Of a DNA stretch of 64,000 nucleotides, positions 43,737 to 55,714 are shown in pieces. This DNA comes from Isoetes taiwanensis (taxonomy: Eukaryota > Streptophyta > Lycopodiopsida > Isoetales > Isoetaceae), in NCBI GenBank assembly GCA_021234155.1, contig JAJEKV010000057.1:622001-686000 (forward strand), in the 5' to 3' direction. The notes beneath the pieces were generated by a model. The model saw only the letters and a program-made list of their open reading frames with translations. It had not been told where the DNA came from and did not search any database. Within the stretch, counting starts at the first letter, position 1. Every line of letters starts with the position of its first letter. Position numbers and translations under genes: made by a program.

Positions 43737-44806
43737 GTAATGGACGAGGCGCTTAAGATCGCTACATTGCTCTCAAAGTCTAGTTTTTTGATTAGATTGG
43801 CACCACTCATAACATCTTACCATTTGGGAGATATAATAGAAAAGGTGGACAAGAGTCAAAATAGACTGCACGTGGAGATTTGCAAGAACTGTTTCTTTGA
43901 GGGGAGGAAGAACAACGGCCAAGGAAAAGAATGAGCAATCACATAGAGACCAGGTAGAGTAGGATAAAAAAAAGGCGAAGATGGGGTGGACGGCAACGTG
44001 ATTCAGATATCTACTTAGACAAAGCATCAATGACTAGATCGGAGGATGTGATGATTGAAGTAGTGTTGATCGAGACCCATAAGTCAGATATCTTACCTTT
44101 AAGCCGTAGCCGAAATTCTTAGCTAGGAGATTGGATCTATGAGACTCAGTCTTGAGCGAAGCCAGTAATATAGCCTTGCCCTGTAGCCCTTTCGGAGTTG
44201 GATCTGGTTGAATAGTTAAGAGAATTGTGCTATGTATTTTATCTTCTCAATAAAGTTCCTAAATTTCAGTGACACACTTGAGTTTATAGCCAATAATATT
44301 CTCCACCTTTCTTTAATTCATATCATATATCCTAATAATTTCAAAACTAAAAATGACAATATAACAAGTATTAATATTGAACAGTTCGGCAAAAGCTATA
44401 AAAAAAGAAAAATAAAAAATATAAACAATCCCCCTGGTTTTCCCTCTGACTTTCAACAGAATAGATGCTCCTACCTTGCTTGTTAAGATTGCGTAGGCTT
44501 CCTTCAGTTTGGTTTTGTCAACACACCTGCCAAAACCACCTATCTTTTGCTTATTTCTTGATTATATCCAATCCTTCTGCAACTGCGGTCTTCATCGGCC
44601 ATTATTACTCCTCCCTTCTTCACCGCAACTAAACTCCAACATTGCCATTAGTATTACTAGAGTAGTTTCATCTAGTAATTCCATAGATTCTCATTTTCAA
44701 GAACATTCTTCATTTTGTTCTTTCCGGTTCAAATCCGGGGCCTCCTTCGCAAACCTTAATTCCATTTAGCAAAGCAGCTCCAAATCTACTAGACATTTTG
44801 ATGCTT
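43737..44806 (-). mobile_element. Copia-type retroelement, 5' internal region downstream of a primer-binding site (copy 1)
   Basis: Read on the minus strand, this region follows the primer-binding site. It begins with a possible gag start at 44,796 (MSSRFGAALLNGIKVCEGG) that stops after 28 codons. It is closely similar to 53,236-54,300, with the similarity ending abruptly at 43,737. No protease, integrase or reverse transcriptase follows, so the interior has been lost here. Confidence 0.5.
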
Positions 44807-44820
44807 TGGCTCTGATACCA
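44807..44820 (-). other. Primer-binding site for initiator tRNA-Met
   Basis: The minus strand reads TGGTATCAGAGCCA, the usual primer site of plant LTR retrotransposons, 3 bp from the LTR end. Confidence 0.85.
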
Positions 44821-44823
44821 GCG

Positions 44824-45456
44824 TGGATCTAATTAAAATGTAGTTAATTTCATCAACTTAACTTCAATTCTCCTTAGACAATATTATTAGACCATTGCGA
44901 TATAACAAGTGAACTTCAACCATTAAACTTCCAATGCAATGTAAATATTTAACTTAGGACCAAGTGGAATTATTTACATTGAGCGACTTCGGGCATTCCA
45001 CGGTAAAGTGAATCCTGTTACACCCTGAAATGAACTCCACTTGGAGTGCTCGATTTGATCCATCTTCACATTATTTATAGTCGGCTAATTCTCATGGAAT
45101 CGGTTACGCGATCGTCGGTTTAGCTCAATGCTAAGTTTAAATATAAGCATGGCTCATTCGGCCCTTAAATCACGTATTTTTAACCATTGAAACCATAGGC
45201 TTAAGCTTAAACTATTTAACCAATGAACCTTAGGTTCGTATGAACTATTGGACCTTTAAAGAACATAAGCTTTTACCGCGGTATAACCTTAGGAACTTAG
45301 GTCAATATTGGTTTTAGTTAGACATGCGATTCTGCTCTAGATCCACCATGTGATTCTGATAAAACCTAAGAGCTTCTTCCCATACAACTTGTGTTGATCA
45401 TAATCAACTTTGACTCAGAATCCCCATCATATTATAATATGAATTTATCCTTTTCA
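44824..45456 (-). repeat. Copia LTR (copy 1, 633 bp)
   Basis: Terminates in TG and CA, bounded by the primer-binding site on one side and a polypurine tract on the other. A second copy lies at 54,314-54,960 with many small indels. Confidence 0.75.
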
Positions 45457-45466
45457 CTCTCCCTTC
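45457..45466 (-). other. Polypurine tract
   Basis: Minus strand GAAGGGAGAG immediately upstream of the LTR. Confidence 0.7.
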
Positions 45467-45549
45467 ATATTATAATCTTTGCAACTCATCAACCTCCTCA
45501 GATAATTAAACTTTGGCTCTGCCATAGCAATACAACTCGTGCTGTCAGA

Positions 45550-45964
45550 ATATAATGTTAGTGGATCTTCTTGCTGCATACCCATTTCATTCAATAACTA
45601 TACATATCCAAAATCATTTCCTTGGGCAAGGTTGTAGCGAGAATATTATACATAGAGTAGAAAGTTCTATTGCACTTTGTTTCTTGCATTTCCATGATAT
45701 AGGACCACCTCCCAACATTAGAATAAATCCTGAGGTGGACTTTCTTTCATCAGGATCCCCTCCCCAATTTGAATCACAAAATGATTCAAGGCTAAAGATG
45801 CAAGTCAAACAAAATACCATGATTAAGCGTCCCTTTCAAATGCACGATCACACCCTTTTTTGCAGCTTGCCAGTACGTTGCCAGTTGTTGTTATATACGC
45901 TCAGATATTAACATTATGAAATATCGGGCACGGTAGAATTTGCCAAATAAAAGACAACCAATTA
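45550..45964 (-). pseudogene. Copia RNase H and end of reverse transcriptase (copy 1)
   Basis: The minus-strand frame 45,820-45,614 contains SDSN-like CDSNWGGDPDERKSTSGF, then LGGGPISWKCKKQSAIELST, the hallmark RNase H sequence of Ty1/Copia polyproteins. The distal part of reverse transcriptase (equivalent to LIGCLLYLAT in copy 2) lies at 45,870-45,964 but is frame-broken. Beyond this the Copia sequence is replaced by unit X. Confidence 0.85.
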
Positions 45965-47469
45965 ATTCATGTGTGCCTTCTCATGTTCATGCTTGACCAA
46001 TTTATTTTCATACATATGAGATAGTGATACAAGTAAAAAACAATCTATAATTAATGTCCTAGCCAAATATCAAAGCAGAGAGAACATTTTAACATTTAAT
46101 GCTTCAAATAAGACCAAAACATGTGATTTGAATCATGAAAGATCACAAAAAATCTTAAGTGAGATCGGGATATTATTCACTCATATCGTTCTAAAATTAA
46201 ATTACATATCCTCAGTTGTGGTCTTATATGCACCCGCTCTTTTCTTGGAGCAAAGTTCAGCTTGTTGTAACCTGGAGATCTCAATATATATATATTGGGT
46301 CAATATAAGGAAGCGAGTAGCGCTTCATATATGCCCATACGAGTTTTTAAGCGGTCGAAGTTGTAGTATGCATATCACGGCTACAATAATGTTCTTGCAA
46401 TCTATAAAAATGCTACAGTACCTTAAATTAGTGCCTCCTATTTTGCAACATCTTTAAGCCTTTAGGTATTTTGCTAAGTCGATATTCAAAATAAATGTAC
46501 CGGACCTCTCATGACAACTCAGGTTCAAAAAGCCAACTCAACCCTTGATGAGTATTATGCATTTGAACCATTTAGACATCAAATGGTGTAGTATATCAAA
46601 GACTTCTACCATTAGGAAGATTTGGAAGGAACCACCGAAATGGCCTCCTATCAGTCATTCCGCGTCATATTTCCTCCTTTTTCCCTGCCACCTAGGATGC
46701 ACCAAGCTGTCATGCAGTTGCCCGGGAATATTCTCCCGAGGTGAGGGATCGCACATTCCTTGGCGCCATATGTATTTAATTACATTTGGTTGTCGAAGAC
46801 GGTGATGATGCAACCGCGTGGCCTTCTAAAAGCCACTTGCATTATAGCATCTGCGCTCATGATTGTGTGTTGTTTGGTTTGGCATGGGATACCAGCGTCG
46901 CAGCGTCACTTAGATTCTTGTCTTCTTTATTTTCATTTAGAGGCCATGGCCATACAAGCTTCGCCTTCTACATTTCAAAATTTGAGATGTGTAGGTTGGG
47001 ATTTTGTATGGAGACTTTTTCATTTAGAACGCTGCGGTGCCTTAACCCGGGATCTTTACTTCATCCCAATGCGAGGCTTCCGCCCCCTGAATTCGAAATT
47101 TGAATTTGCTTAATGTATAAGCATGGATTGTAGGAGAATAGACTTTTCGATTTCCATATACGCGTTGCAAATTTCAAAAGCGAGAGGTTAGTCACGGGCG
47201 TTAGAGCTCGCATCACGAGTGAATTGTCTTGGGGCATACAAAATTGTACACCTTCATTTATAAAGATGCGATCCCGCTTCGATAAGAGCTCAAATGATGT
47301 GTGGATAAGGATCAAGCTGACTCACGAAGATATTATATGCTCGATCTTGATAAGCAAAGGAGATTAAAAATAAGAACTTAGACCTCGGCGGTGTTGCGTC
47401 TTCTTGAGGCTCAAAAAGAGGTATGTCGACATCTCGGGCCGGATGGCGAGTTTATATCCATTGGATCCG

Positions 47470-49990
47470 TTAGTGGCAAAGCGTCATTTGGGGCGTTTCA
47501 AGTTTAGTCAATTTGTGGTAGCGGTAACTCTACGGCCTCTTGGGATATTGTGAGGGTGAGAAGGATGAAGACATTGAATCAAATACGGTTCGCGCCCGAA
47601 ATGGTACGCCCCAGATTGTCACAGAAATTGTAACTTATACCGGCGTCTTTTTCTCTCGCTTCATTACTCCCTTTGTAATGAAGGAAGGAATGATATTAGC
47701 TTGGGAGGAAGCACTTCTTTGAGATACGAAGTGGACAAGTCAAATTCATGATAGGGCAGCTACAAGAAAAGATCAAGAGCCGAAAGAGCAAACTTTGGAG
47801 CTTCAATGCTTAGGTTAAAAATTTGAAGAAAACATGCAACTGCGAGAAAGGAAGAAGCACTTTACGGCCAGATAGATAAGATAAGATAAGATAAAGATAA
47901 GATAAAAGTAAGATAAGATAAGATAAGATGGCCCGAAGAAGCTGAAGTTTGAATCGCAGAATTCACATTCAGGGCGATAGGGTCACTGACCCACGAAGAT
48001 GGATTTACAACACTAGCAAGGCCAATCAAGATCACGGGAAAACTGAAGCAATCTTATTGGATTACATTAGTGAAGAACCTAGCGCGACAAGCAGGGGGAG
48101 ATAGTGGACATGTTTGTCGACCCTACAACTCTTCTCTCAAGAAGATGTGGTATTGGAAATGGTACTAGGAGATCTCTGAAGCTAGAAGAGCCCGGATGTA
48201 TTTGTTTGTGGCGATGTATATGCATGGTGAAGCGGATTACTGCTCTATTCAAGCCATTTCCGCGAAGTGTTGAAAGAATGGGCACAAAAAAGTATTAGTT
48301 CGATCCACAGGGTATGCATGCAAAAGTACTAGGACAAAGATGTAGGAGAGATGCACCACGTTGAATGTGCTAGTCACATACATATATAAAGATAAGAATG
48401 GCAAGGATTGTTGTGATATAGTTGGAATGAATGAAGAGCGCCAATAACAATCTTTGGGTTGACTTTAGTTACTCTCTTACAATTCCTTGTCAAATATTAT
48501 GACTTAACTTGATTTGCGAGAAACTAATATTGATGAGATTGAAGTTTGCATAAAATTATGGATGAAATGTCTAGGCCGACCAAGTTTGAGAAGTATGATG
48601 GCTCCCGTCCGCTAAAATTTATTTGTCATCATGAATAGAGCAATTGAGAATGCAATTGCACATGCTAAATCAAGAGCAACAAGAATAGCAAAGATGTAAA
48701 GGTGTGAGCGGGGGAGAAGAAAGCGTCTTGCAGAAAAATGGTTCTCATGTCAATGCGAAGATGACGCACACCTGGGTAGTTATAGGTCTCTTTGGTGAAA
48801 ACATTGTGATGGGTGTTCAATCAAGTGACACCACAGAGTCTAATATCTAGATTGAGGGAGGGAAAAATTACCGTAGATCACTATGGATCTTACCATGAAA
48901 TTTTTCACTTGGCGTCTGATTTAAAGCGAGAAAGCAATGTACCTTATAAGTGGAGGGACAAAGAAGTATACAAGTTTATAAAGTACTGCAATCGTACAAA
49001 GGAACCAAAGTATTGGGAAGACTATTTCAACTTGTCATAACCCGAACAAATGCTCCTAATAGAGGAGAAAGAAGATCCCAAGTTCCATGGCATTTTCCCA
49101 TTCCATTAGAGAAGAGGTTCATGCACTTTGCCACGGCTTTTGTGAGAATCATCGACAAGATGATATTTTTGAAATTCTTGATTAGGTGTGGAACATTCGG
49201 ACAAGAAGAGAAGAGAGGAAGGAATTAGGTAGGTTGAACATGTTCTATTAGAAGCGGAGGTTGCATGGTGGCAATGTAAAAGATTAGAGCTGCGATGAGA
49301 AGCTGGACGCGGGGAAGAACAAATTGTGCCTCATAAGGTGTCAATTGGAGAGTGAGAAGCTCGGCTATATGAGGAGGCGTAGAGAATACGAGCGAGCGGA
49401 TGGGAGAAAGGTCTATGAATTTGGAAAATTAATTTTGGTTGATGTGGGCGGGCCTTACGAGATGGCGTTAGATTCGGCGTGAGGAAAAAAAAGAAAGCAT
49501 GGGATGCACATTGTCTTAATTATTCCCTTACATTGAGAGAATGGACCTCTCCTGAAGATCTGAGAAATGTTAGAGTGGCGGGTCTTTCTAAATTTATTAG
49601 GGCTTTCATAGGCGCATGGGGAGAGAGAGAGTGAAGTCACGCCTTACTTGCATCTTTTGGGCTCCATGCACCTTGTGGTTTTTAGGAAGTATGGAAGCCT
49701 AGCGGTGGAGTGCACAAGGCAGGGAGAATTAGCATAAACAACAAGGCTAAACTAGCCTTTCATCGTAACACACTCCAAGAGGGGTGGAAATGTAGGGAAC
49801 CAACCCTCTAAGGCAGTGAGCCGTGAGTGGTTTATAGAGTGATATTTCATCGACAGAAGGTGGCTTTAAGGAGCAACCGGAAATTAAACACATTGGCATA
49901 ATGCTGAGAGAAAATGGAAAGTTGCTTGGCAAAATTCTAGGGCCCCACTAGCATCGCCTTGATTGGAGATCTAAGAGACAAAGAATGGAG
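47470..49990 (+). pseudogene. Transposase-like gene, copy B, heavily frame-broken
   Basis: Corresponds segment by segment to 24,079-26,614. Recognisable pieces are SLISRLREGKITVDHYGSYH with EIFHLASDLK (48,813 frame), ITRTNAPNRGERRS, and remnants of the QGMENSHKQ region near 49,720. The frame changes every 50-200 bp. Whether this is decay or unpolished sequence cannot be told here. Confidence 0.6.
47873..47930 (+). repeat. (AGATA)n microsatellite, copy B
   Basis: Interrupted GATAA tract at the same place in the gene as 24,491-24,530, with different length. Confidence 0.85.
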
Positions 49991-49999
49991 TAAAGTAGC

Positions 50000-50160
50000 G
50001 CATGTGTGTAGCATGTTCACACGGCCAGTGCTTGCCTCTCTAATCTTGTTTGCACAAAGAAGTATGCTTCCGCGTCGTGTGATCTTATTTGTATCATGCG
50101 GCTGAGCAGTCAGGATTAAGCTATTGCTTGCATTTATGTAACCCAGCGCCATTGTGAAGC
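50000..50160. repeat. Hairpin cassettes H1 and H2, copy B, eroded
   Basis: TTCACACGGCCAG pairs poorly with GCTTCCGCGTCGTGTGATC, and the second cassette has lost most of its arm complementarity. The arms are more altered than their surroundings. Confidence 0.6.
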
Positions 50161-50229
50161 TTTACAGATAATAATAAAAAAGGTTACTTTTGATTAAAGT
50201 TGTGAAAAATGTTACATTGAAAACAAATC

Positions 50230-50695
50230 TGGCGACTCATTATTGCTCAGTCGCGAGCTCTTCTTCATTATCTTCATCATCATCATCAGCTCCGTCCTGC
50301 CGTCTTAGGTCTTCGTCTCTTCTCCTCAATGAGCAATTCACCCTATCAAGCGTTCCTCCAATGCGTCCACTATCTCTTTGACACGTCGCTCTGTCCCAAT
50401 ACCTAGCGTGTTCTTACGAATTAACAACCTCGTTGCGTCATAACCACCTGATCTGCGATTGTTGCAGGGCATCCTCCTGTCAACCTTCTTCAACCGCCTG
50501 ATTTGCCTCTCATCTGTGAAGCATGAAGGTTGAATTCATTCTCTTCTTCTTTCTGCTGAATTGTGACATTTTCCTTTAGAAGATCATCTTGCTCTTCAAC
50601 CTCTTCATTAGAACACCCAACACTGTAATAGGAAGGGGTTCTATCCTCTTCCCTTTTTCCCTTATCGGCGGTTGAGGATGCTTGGAGGCCATAGA
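50230..50695 (-). pseudogene. X minus-strand gene 1, copy B, broken
   Basis: Counterpart of 26,849-27,316. The minus strand keeps MASKHPQPPIREKGKRIEPL and VLGVLMKRLK, then breaks. The acidic tail is recognisable near 50,240-50,310. Confidence 0.6.
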
Positions 50696-50999
50696 TGACA
50701 AATGGGAGGGCGTTAAGATTATGAAGTGAGGAGCAAAGACTCTAAGCGTTTGAAGGAGCACAATTCAAGGACACTCAATTTATACATATTAGCGGCAGAC
50801 ATATTAAAACCGCGATGCATTTCTTGCGTGTCGGCCGGATTAAACCGGTACATCACTAGAACACATTAATGAGTGCTGTCCGGCTGGAACGCACATTAAT
50901 AACTATTCTAACTATATTGTATGTATCACCGTAGCGAAATGCGCGCAGCGCATTAAAATCCTATGAAGGAGTTTGGCTTGTGATGCATCATCATTCTCT

Positions 51000-51995
51000 C
51001 AGGGCATTGATAATTTTTACGCTCCTCCAACATGATTACGCCCATAACCCGCGTTCTCACTCTGCAACCTTATCTTCCCGCTCCTCATCGAGTTGAGCTT
51101 CGGGCAGCCTAAGCCAGCTTCGATTGTGTGGACCTAAATACTCTTGGAGTTGATCTAAATGGCGGCATGATGCGATTATAGCAGCCCGATTGTCGCTTTT
51201 GTGCAATACCTCTCTTTTCTGTTTCCTTACGTTCTAGTTGACAATTAGCAGTATAAATATTGTTTGGAAGAAAGTATCTGAAAAAGGAGGGACTTAAGTC
51301 GTGGCACTCTGTTAGTTGACGGATGATTACCGTGGAATGTCAGACATCGAATTAGGAACAAAATAAGCCATCCACAAAATCCGAGGGAGAAAGCCGCGTA
51401 TATATGTCTTGGACTTTGAACTTCTATACCATCTAGATATGTTAGCGATACCTCAAATGATGTGAAGATTTTTGGAAACTCATCCCTCCGCCTCGTTTTG
51501 AGGACATTCCGCTTGCACCTCGTCGGTCGGGCACTTCTTCATTTGCAATTACATTGTTCTCATTAATTATACGTATTACAAAGTTCACTTAAGGGGGCAA
51601 TTCAAGCTGGCCTCAGCTGCGGTTTCCTGACCTTATGGTTGTAATAGCATGCGATTACTATACCCATAGGAGTCACGGCATCCATGTACCTTGGAAAAGG
51701 ACAATTAGATGTCTATATGATACGACAAATTACCATGAAAGCGACATCCTGGCCTTTGATAAACTATAAGCGTGCACAATAAATTTGTTTGTAAACGCGT
51801 GTCAGTAAAAGGTAAGATCACCGGCCTTGGCTTGTCTCTCACATGATTAAAGTAGGCCGACAACGGCCGGCGTCGTGTGATCGATAAGTGGTTACCATTT
51901 TCTGCGGGTAATTTGGGGAAATTTGTTTTTTGGTGGGGTAAGCTCTTTGGCATGCTCCGGAAAGGGGTATGCATGCGTATTGTTATACTTTCCAC
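51000..51995 (-). pseudogene. X minus-strand gene 2, copy B, broken
   Basis: Counterpart of 27,768-28,883. Peptides such as ESITIRMHTPF and NFPKLPAENGNHL remain, but in short out-of-phase pieces. The H4 cassette equivalent is near 51,810-51,885. Confidence 0.55.
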
Positions 51996-52611
51996 TTCCA
52001 GGCGCTAGAATTCAACTTGAACTCTTTTTTATCCTACATCAATGTATACGTCGTCGCCTTAGTGTTTAACTCTATATACTGCTTCGTTGATGGCATACTC
52101 ACCCACGAACCTATTGACACAAACCTCCCACTTTTCACCTTGGGAGTTACGTAAATGAGTAAGAACACGAAATTACGGGGAGACATGGATTGGATGAGGA
52201 GTGAAGAGGATGCGCGTAGAAGCGTAGAATCCGCAGTCTCTGAAGTTTGGTAAAATTTGACAAGGGAGTTGGTGTGTGTGGGTAGGCGGTCAAAGTCATC
52301 ATTATTTTTGAAGCGTGGCGACTCAGAAAAATACAGACCATTAAAATGTTTTGCAACAAAGCATGAGGCATCCTATGAAAATCGCCCGCGTGGATGCCAA
52401 GTGGCTGCTTATCCTTCTACGCCAACTATCGCGACTTTACGTAAAGTAAACTTGATTAGTGGTGGTAGTCGGCGTGTAAATCTTTAACCAAGATATGAGC
52501 CATTTGGAGACCCCAAATCCGCCCTAATGATGTATTGAACACAAGATCTCTTAATCACTAACCAATGGACTAGCCATTAAACCAAATAAGGAAAGAGCAA
52601 AAGATATTAAG

Positions 52612-53110
52612 TGGTTTTATGCCTTGCCTCCTTGCAGTACTTGGTATTGGGTTGGGGCTCTGTTCGGAGTGAGATTATTTAGCCAGCGATTGCTGCTTCA
52701 TGTATGTATCACGGGTAGTGGCAGCTTGTGGCATCAAGCGCCTTGCATGTCGCGCGTGGTTTGGTTGGTGTGGATTGATTTGGAAGCGTAGCGGTTGTGT
52801 GGATCTTCGAGAGGATTCCCGGCTGCGTCTCACGATTCCTGAAGCTTCGGTACAAGCTATTTCAAAGCTTTTCACGGCGGTGTTCTCGAGTTGGTAAGAG
52901 CAGAAGTTTGCCATTTTGGCGGACTTCTTGGGCAGATGGTGATGAGTAGGTTTGTATTTTAGCCTTTGATGAAGTTGATTTTACGGCCAGGTGATTAATG
53001 TTGTGGAGTGTCGAGTATCATTTGTCTCTTTAGGCGATTCTCCTTCCTCCCCTCACTTGCTTTGTAACATTACCATTCTTTTTAATATATTGGCGACCAC
53101 GGTTCTTCAA
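52612..53110 (+). mobile_element. 5'-truncated LINE, copy B of the same insertion
   Basis: Same start point, same flanking AAGATATTAAG and AAAGATAATATTAAG words as in copy A, so it was duplicated along with X. The poly-A is shortened. Confidence 0.85.
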
Positions 53111-53235
53111 AAAAGATAATATTAAGGGAGATTCTTCTCTAAATATCTAATTATTCAAAGGAGCACCTATAATATATGGATTACATTAAAAAAAAGGGGG
53201 GCCAACTTTAAAAGGTCATATTTTGATTAACAAAA

Positions 53236-54313
53236 GATGGACCAGAGCGCAAGATCCTTTCTGTGCTCTCAAAGTCTAGTTTTTTTATTAGATTGGCACC
53301 ACTCATAACATCTTACCATTTGGGAGATATAATAGAAAAGGTGGACAAGAGTCAAAATAGACTGCACGTGGAGATTTGCAAGAACTGTTTCTTTGAGGGG
53401 AGGAAGAACAACGGCCAAGGAAGGTGACAATCACATATGAGAGACTGTGCCCGAGGTAGAGTAGGATAAAAGAGATGGGATTGGACGACAACGTGATTCA
53501 GATATCTACTTAGACAAAGCATCAATGACTAGATCGGAGGATGTGATGATTGAAGTAGTGTTGATCGAGACCCATAAGTCAGATATCTTACCTTTAAGCC
53601 GTAGCCGAAATTCTTAGCTAGGAGATTGGATCTATGAGATTTCGATCTTATTTGAAGCGATAATAATATAGCCTTGCCTGTAGCCCTTTAGGGTTGGATC
53701 GGTTGAATAGTTAAGAAGATTGTGCTATGTATTTATCTTCTCTCAATAAAGTTCTAAATTTCGGTGACACACTTGTGAGTTTATAATAATAATATTCTCC
53801 ACCTTTCTTCAATTCATATCATATATCCTAATAATTTCAAACTAAAAAATGACAATATAACAAGTATTAATATTAGTGATTCGGCAAAGGCTATAAAAGA
53901 AAAATAAAAGCTATAAACAATCCCCTGGTTTCCCTCGACTTTCTTGGAATAGATCTCCCTACCTTGCTTGTTAAGATTGCGTAGGCTTCCTTCAGTTTGG
54001 TTTTGTCAACACCTGCAAAACCACCACCTATATATCATACATTTGCGGTTGTATCCAATCATACCAGCTGCCCGGTCTTCGCCGTGATATTACTCTCCTT
54101 CTTCACCGCAGCTAAACTCACTTTGTACCATTAGTATTACTAGAGCTAGTTTCATCTAGTAATTCCCATAGATTCTCATTTTCAAGAACATTCTTCATTT
54201 TGTTCTTTCGGATTTCAGAAATCAGGGCCTCCTTCATAAACCTTAATTCCATTTTACTTAAGCGACTCCAAAATCTACTAGACATTTTGGAATGGCACGG
54301 CTCATTACCGCTG
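53236..54313 (-). mobile_element. Copia 5' internal region and primer-site remnant (copy 2)
   Basis: Parallels 43,737-44,820. The primer-binding site is altered (CCGCTGATAGG in place of the intact site). Confidence 0.55.
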
Positions 54314-54960
54314 ATAGGATCTAATTAAAATGTCTAGTTAATTTCATCAACTAACTTCAATTCTCACTTAGACAATATTAGACCATTGCGATATAGCAGG
54401 TGAACTTCAACCATTAAACTTCCAGTACAGTATAAATATTTGCTTAGGACCAAGTGGAATTGTATTTACATTGAGCATTTCGAGGGCATTCTGTGAAGTG
54501 AATCTGTTACCACAAATATGAACTCCGCAGGAGTAACCGATTTGATCATCTTCACATTATTTATAGATGCGGCCCCAATTCTCATGGAATGGATTGCGCG
54601 TCGAATCGTCGGTTTAGCTCAATGCTAAGTTTAAATAGCAAGCATGGCTCGAGCTTATTCGGCCTTCATAAATCTGTATTTTTAACCATTTGAAACCATA
54701 GGCTTAAGCTTAAAGCTTATTTAACCAATAAACAGGTTCTATGAACTATTGAACCTTTAAAAGAACACTTAAGCTTTTACCACGGTATAACCTTAGGAAC
54801 TTAGGTCAATATTGGTTTCTCAGATTGAACATGGAGTCGCTCTAGATCCACCATGTGATTACGATAAAACCTAAGAGCTTCTTCCCATACAACTTGTGTT
54901 GATCATAATCAACTTTGACTCAAAGTCCCATCATATTATAATATGAATTTAGCCTTTTCA
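54314..54960 (-). repeat. Copia LTR (copy 2)
   Basis: Aligns along its length with 44,824-45,456. It is followed on the plus strand by the polypurine complement CTCTCCTTCC. It has internal Copia sequence on both sides, so it is shared by two tandem units. Confidence 0.7.
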
Positions 54961-55059
54961 CTCTCCTTCCTGTATTATAATCTTTGCAGCTCATCAACCT
55001 CCTCGGATAATTAAACTTTGTGCTCCATAGCAATACAACTTCGTCTTTATTAGGAATAT

Positions 55060-55267
55060 AATGTTAGTGGATCTTCTTGCTGCATACCGTTTCATTCAAT
55101 AACCTTACTCCAAATCATTTCATAGAGCACTTAAAGAGTTGTAGCGAGAATATATACGCAAATGAAAGTTCTAATGTGCACTTTGTTTCTTGCATTTCCA
55201 TGATATAGGACCACCTCCCAACCTTAGGAGAATTAAATCACGGGAGTGGACTTTCTTTCATCAGGAT
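55060..55267 (-). pseudogene. Copia RNase H fragment (copy 2), left of an insertion
   Basis: Equivalent to 45,550-45,750. The reading frame is broken and the sequence is interrupted at 55,267 by the LTR retrotransposon; it resumes at 60,018. Confidence 0.65.
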
Positions 55268-55714
55268 TGTTGAGTTTTGGGAGTTCTTGGCATGACCTTA
55301 CAGCGGCCAGTCCATGTTGCGGATGCTAAGGCTGCCACAAATGCTCATGGATCAACAAAGGTGGGAAGAAACTCCAGAGGTAGAACAAAGAAAAACAAGA
55401 ATGAGCAACGGAATCACATTGATGCTCCCAAAGAGGAGGTGCTCCCAAAGTGAGCAAAAACCTCCATATGATAAGGAGAAATGCTCTCCTCTCTAAATAG
55501 TAGAGAGCAAAACCCTAACCTAAGCGATATCTCACGAATCCCCGCGGATCTGCCATTTAAATCAGGCCATAGATGGTAGGGTCCAATATGACAAATACAT
55601 GTGGCCTGCCACCTACACATATTATGGGCTAAATCTGGGCCTAGATCAAGTGGTCGATGTGATAAATACATGGCCTATGCCACTCATACACATATGTTAG
55701 CCCAAAGGGCTAAC
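55268..55714. repeat. LTR of the non-autonomous element, left
   Basis: Begins TGTTGAGTTTTGGG and ends AAAGGGCTAAC. It shares ACAAATGCTCATGGATCAAC and TAAATAGTAGAG with the right copy. The pattern TAGGTCCAATATGACAAATA then CATGTGGCCT occurs twice within the LTR. Confidence 0.8.

Larger units (their letters stand above)
45965..53227. mobile_element. Unit X, copy B (no CACTA insertion)
   Basis: Runs parallel to 15,805-17,281 plus 24,079-30,090, including the shared LINE insertion. It is riddled with 1-4 bp insertions and deletions relative to copy A, yet some stretches (for example 53,118-53,215) are identical. It lies between Copia reverse transcriptase/RNase H on the left and a Copia 5' internal region on the right. 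Confidence 0.75.
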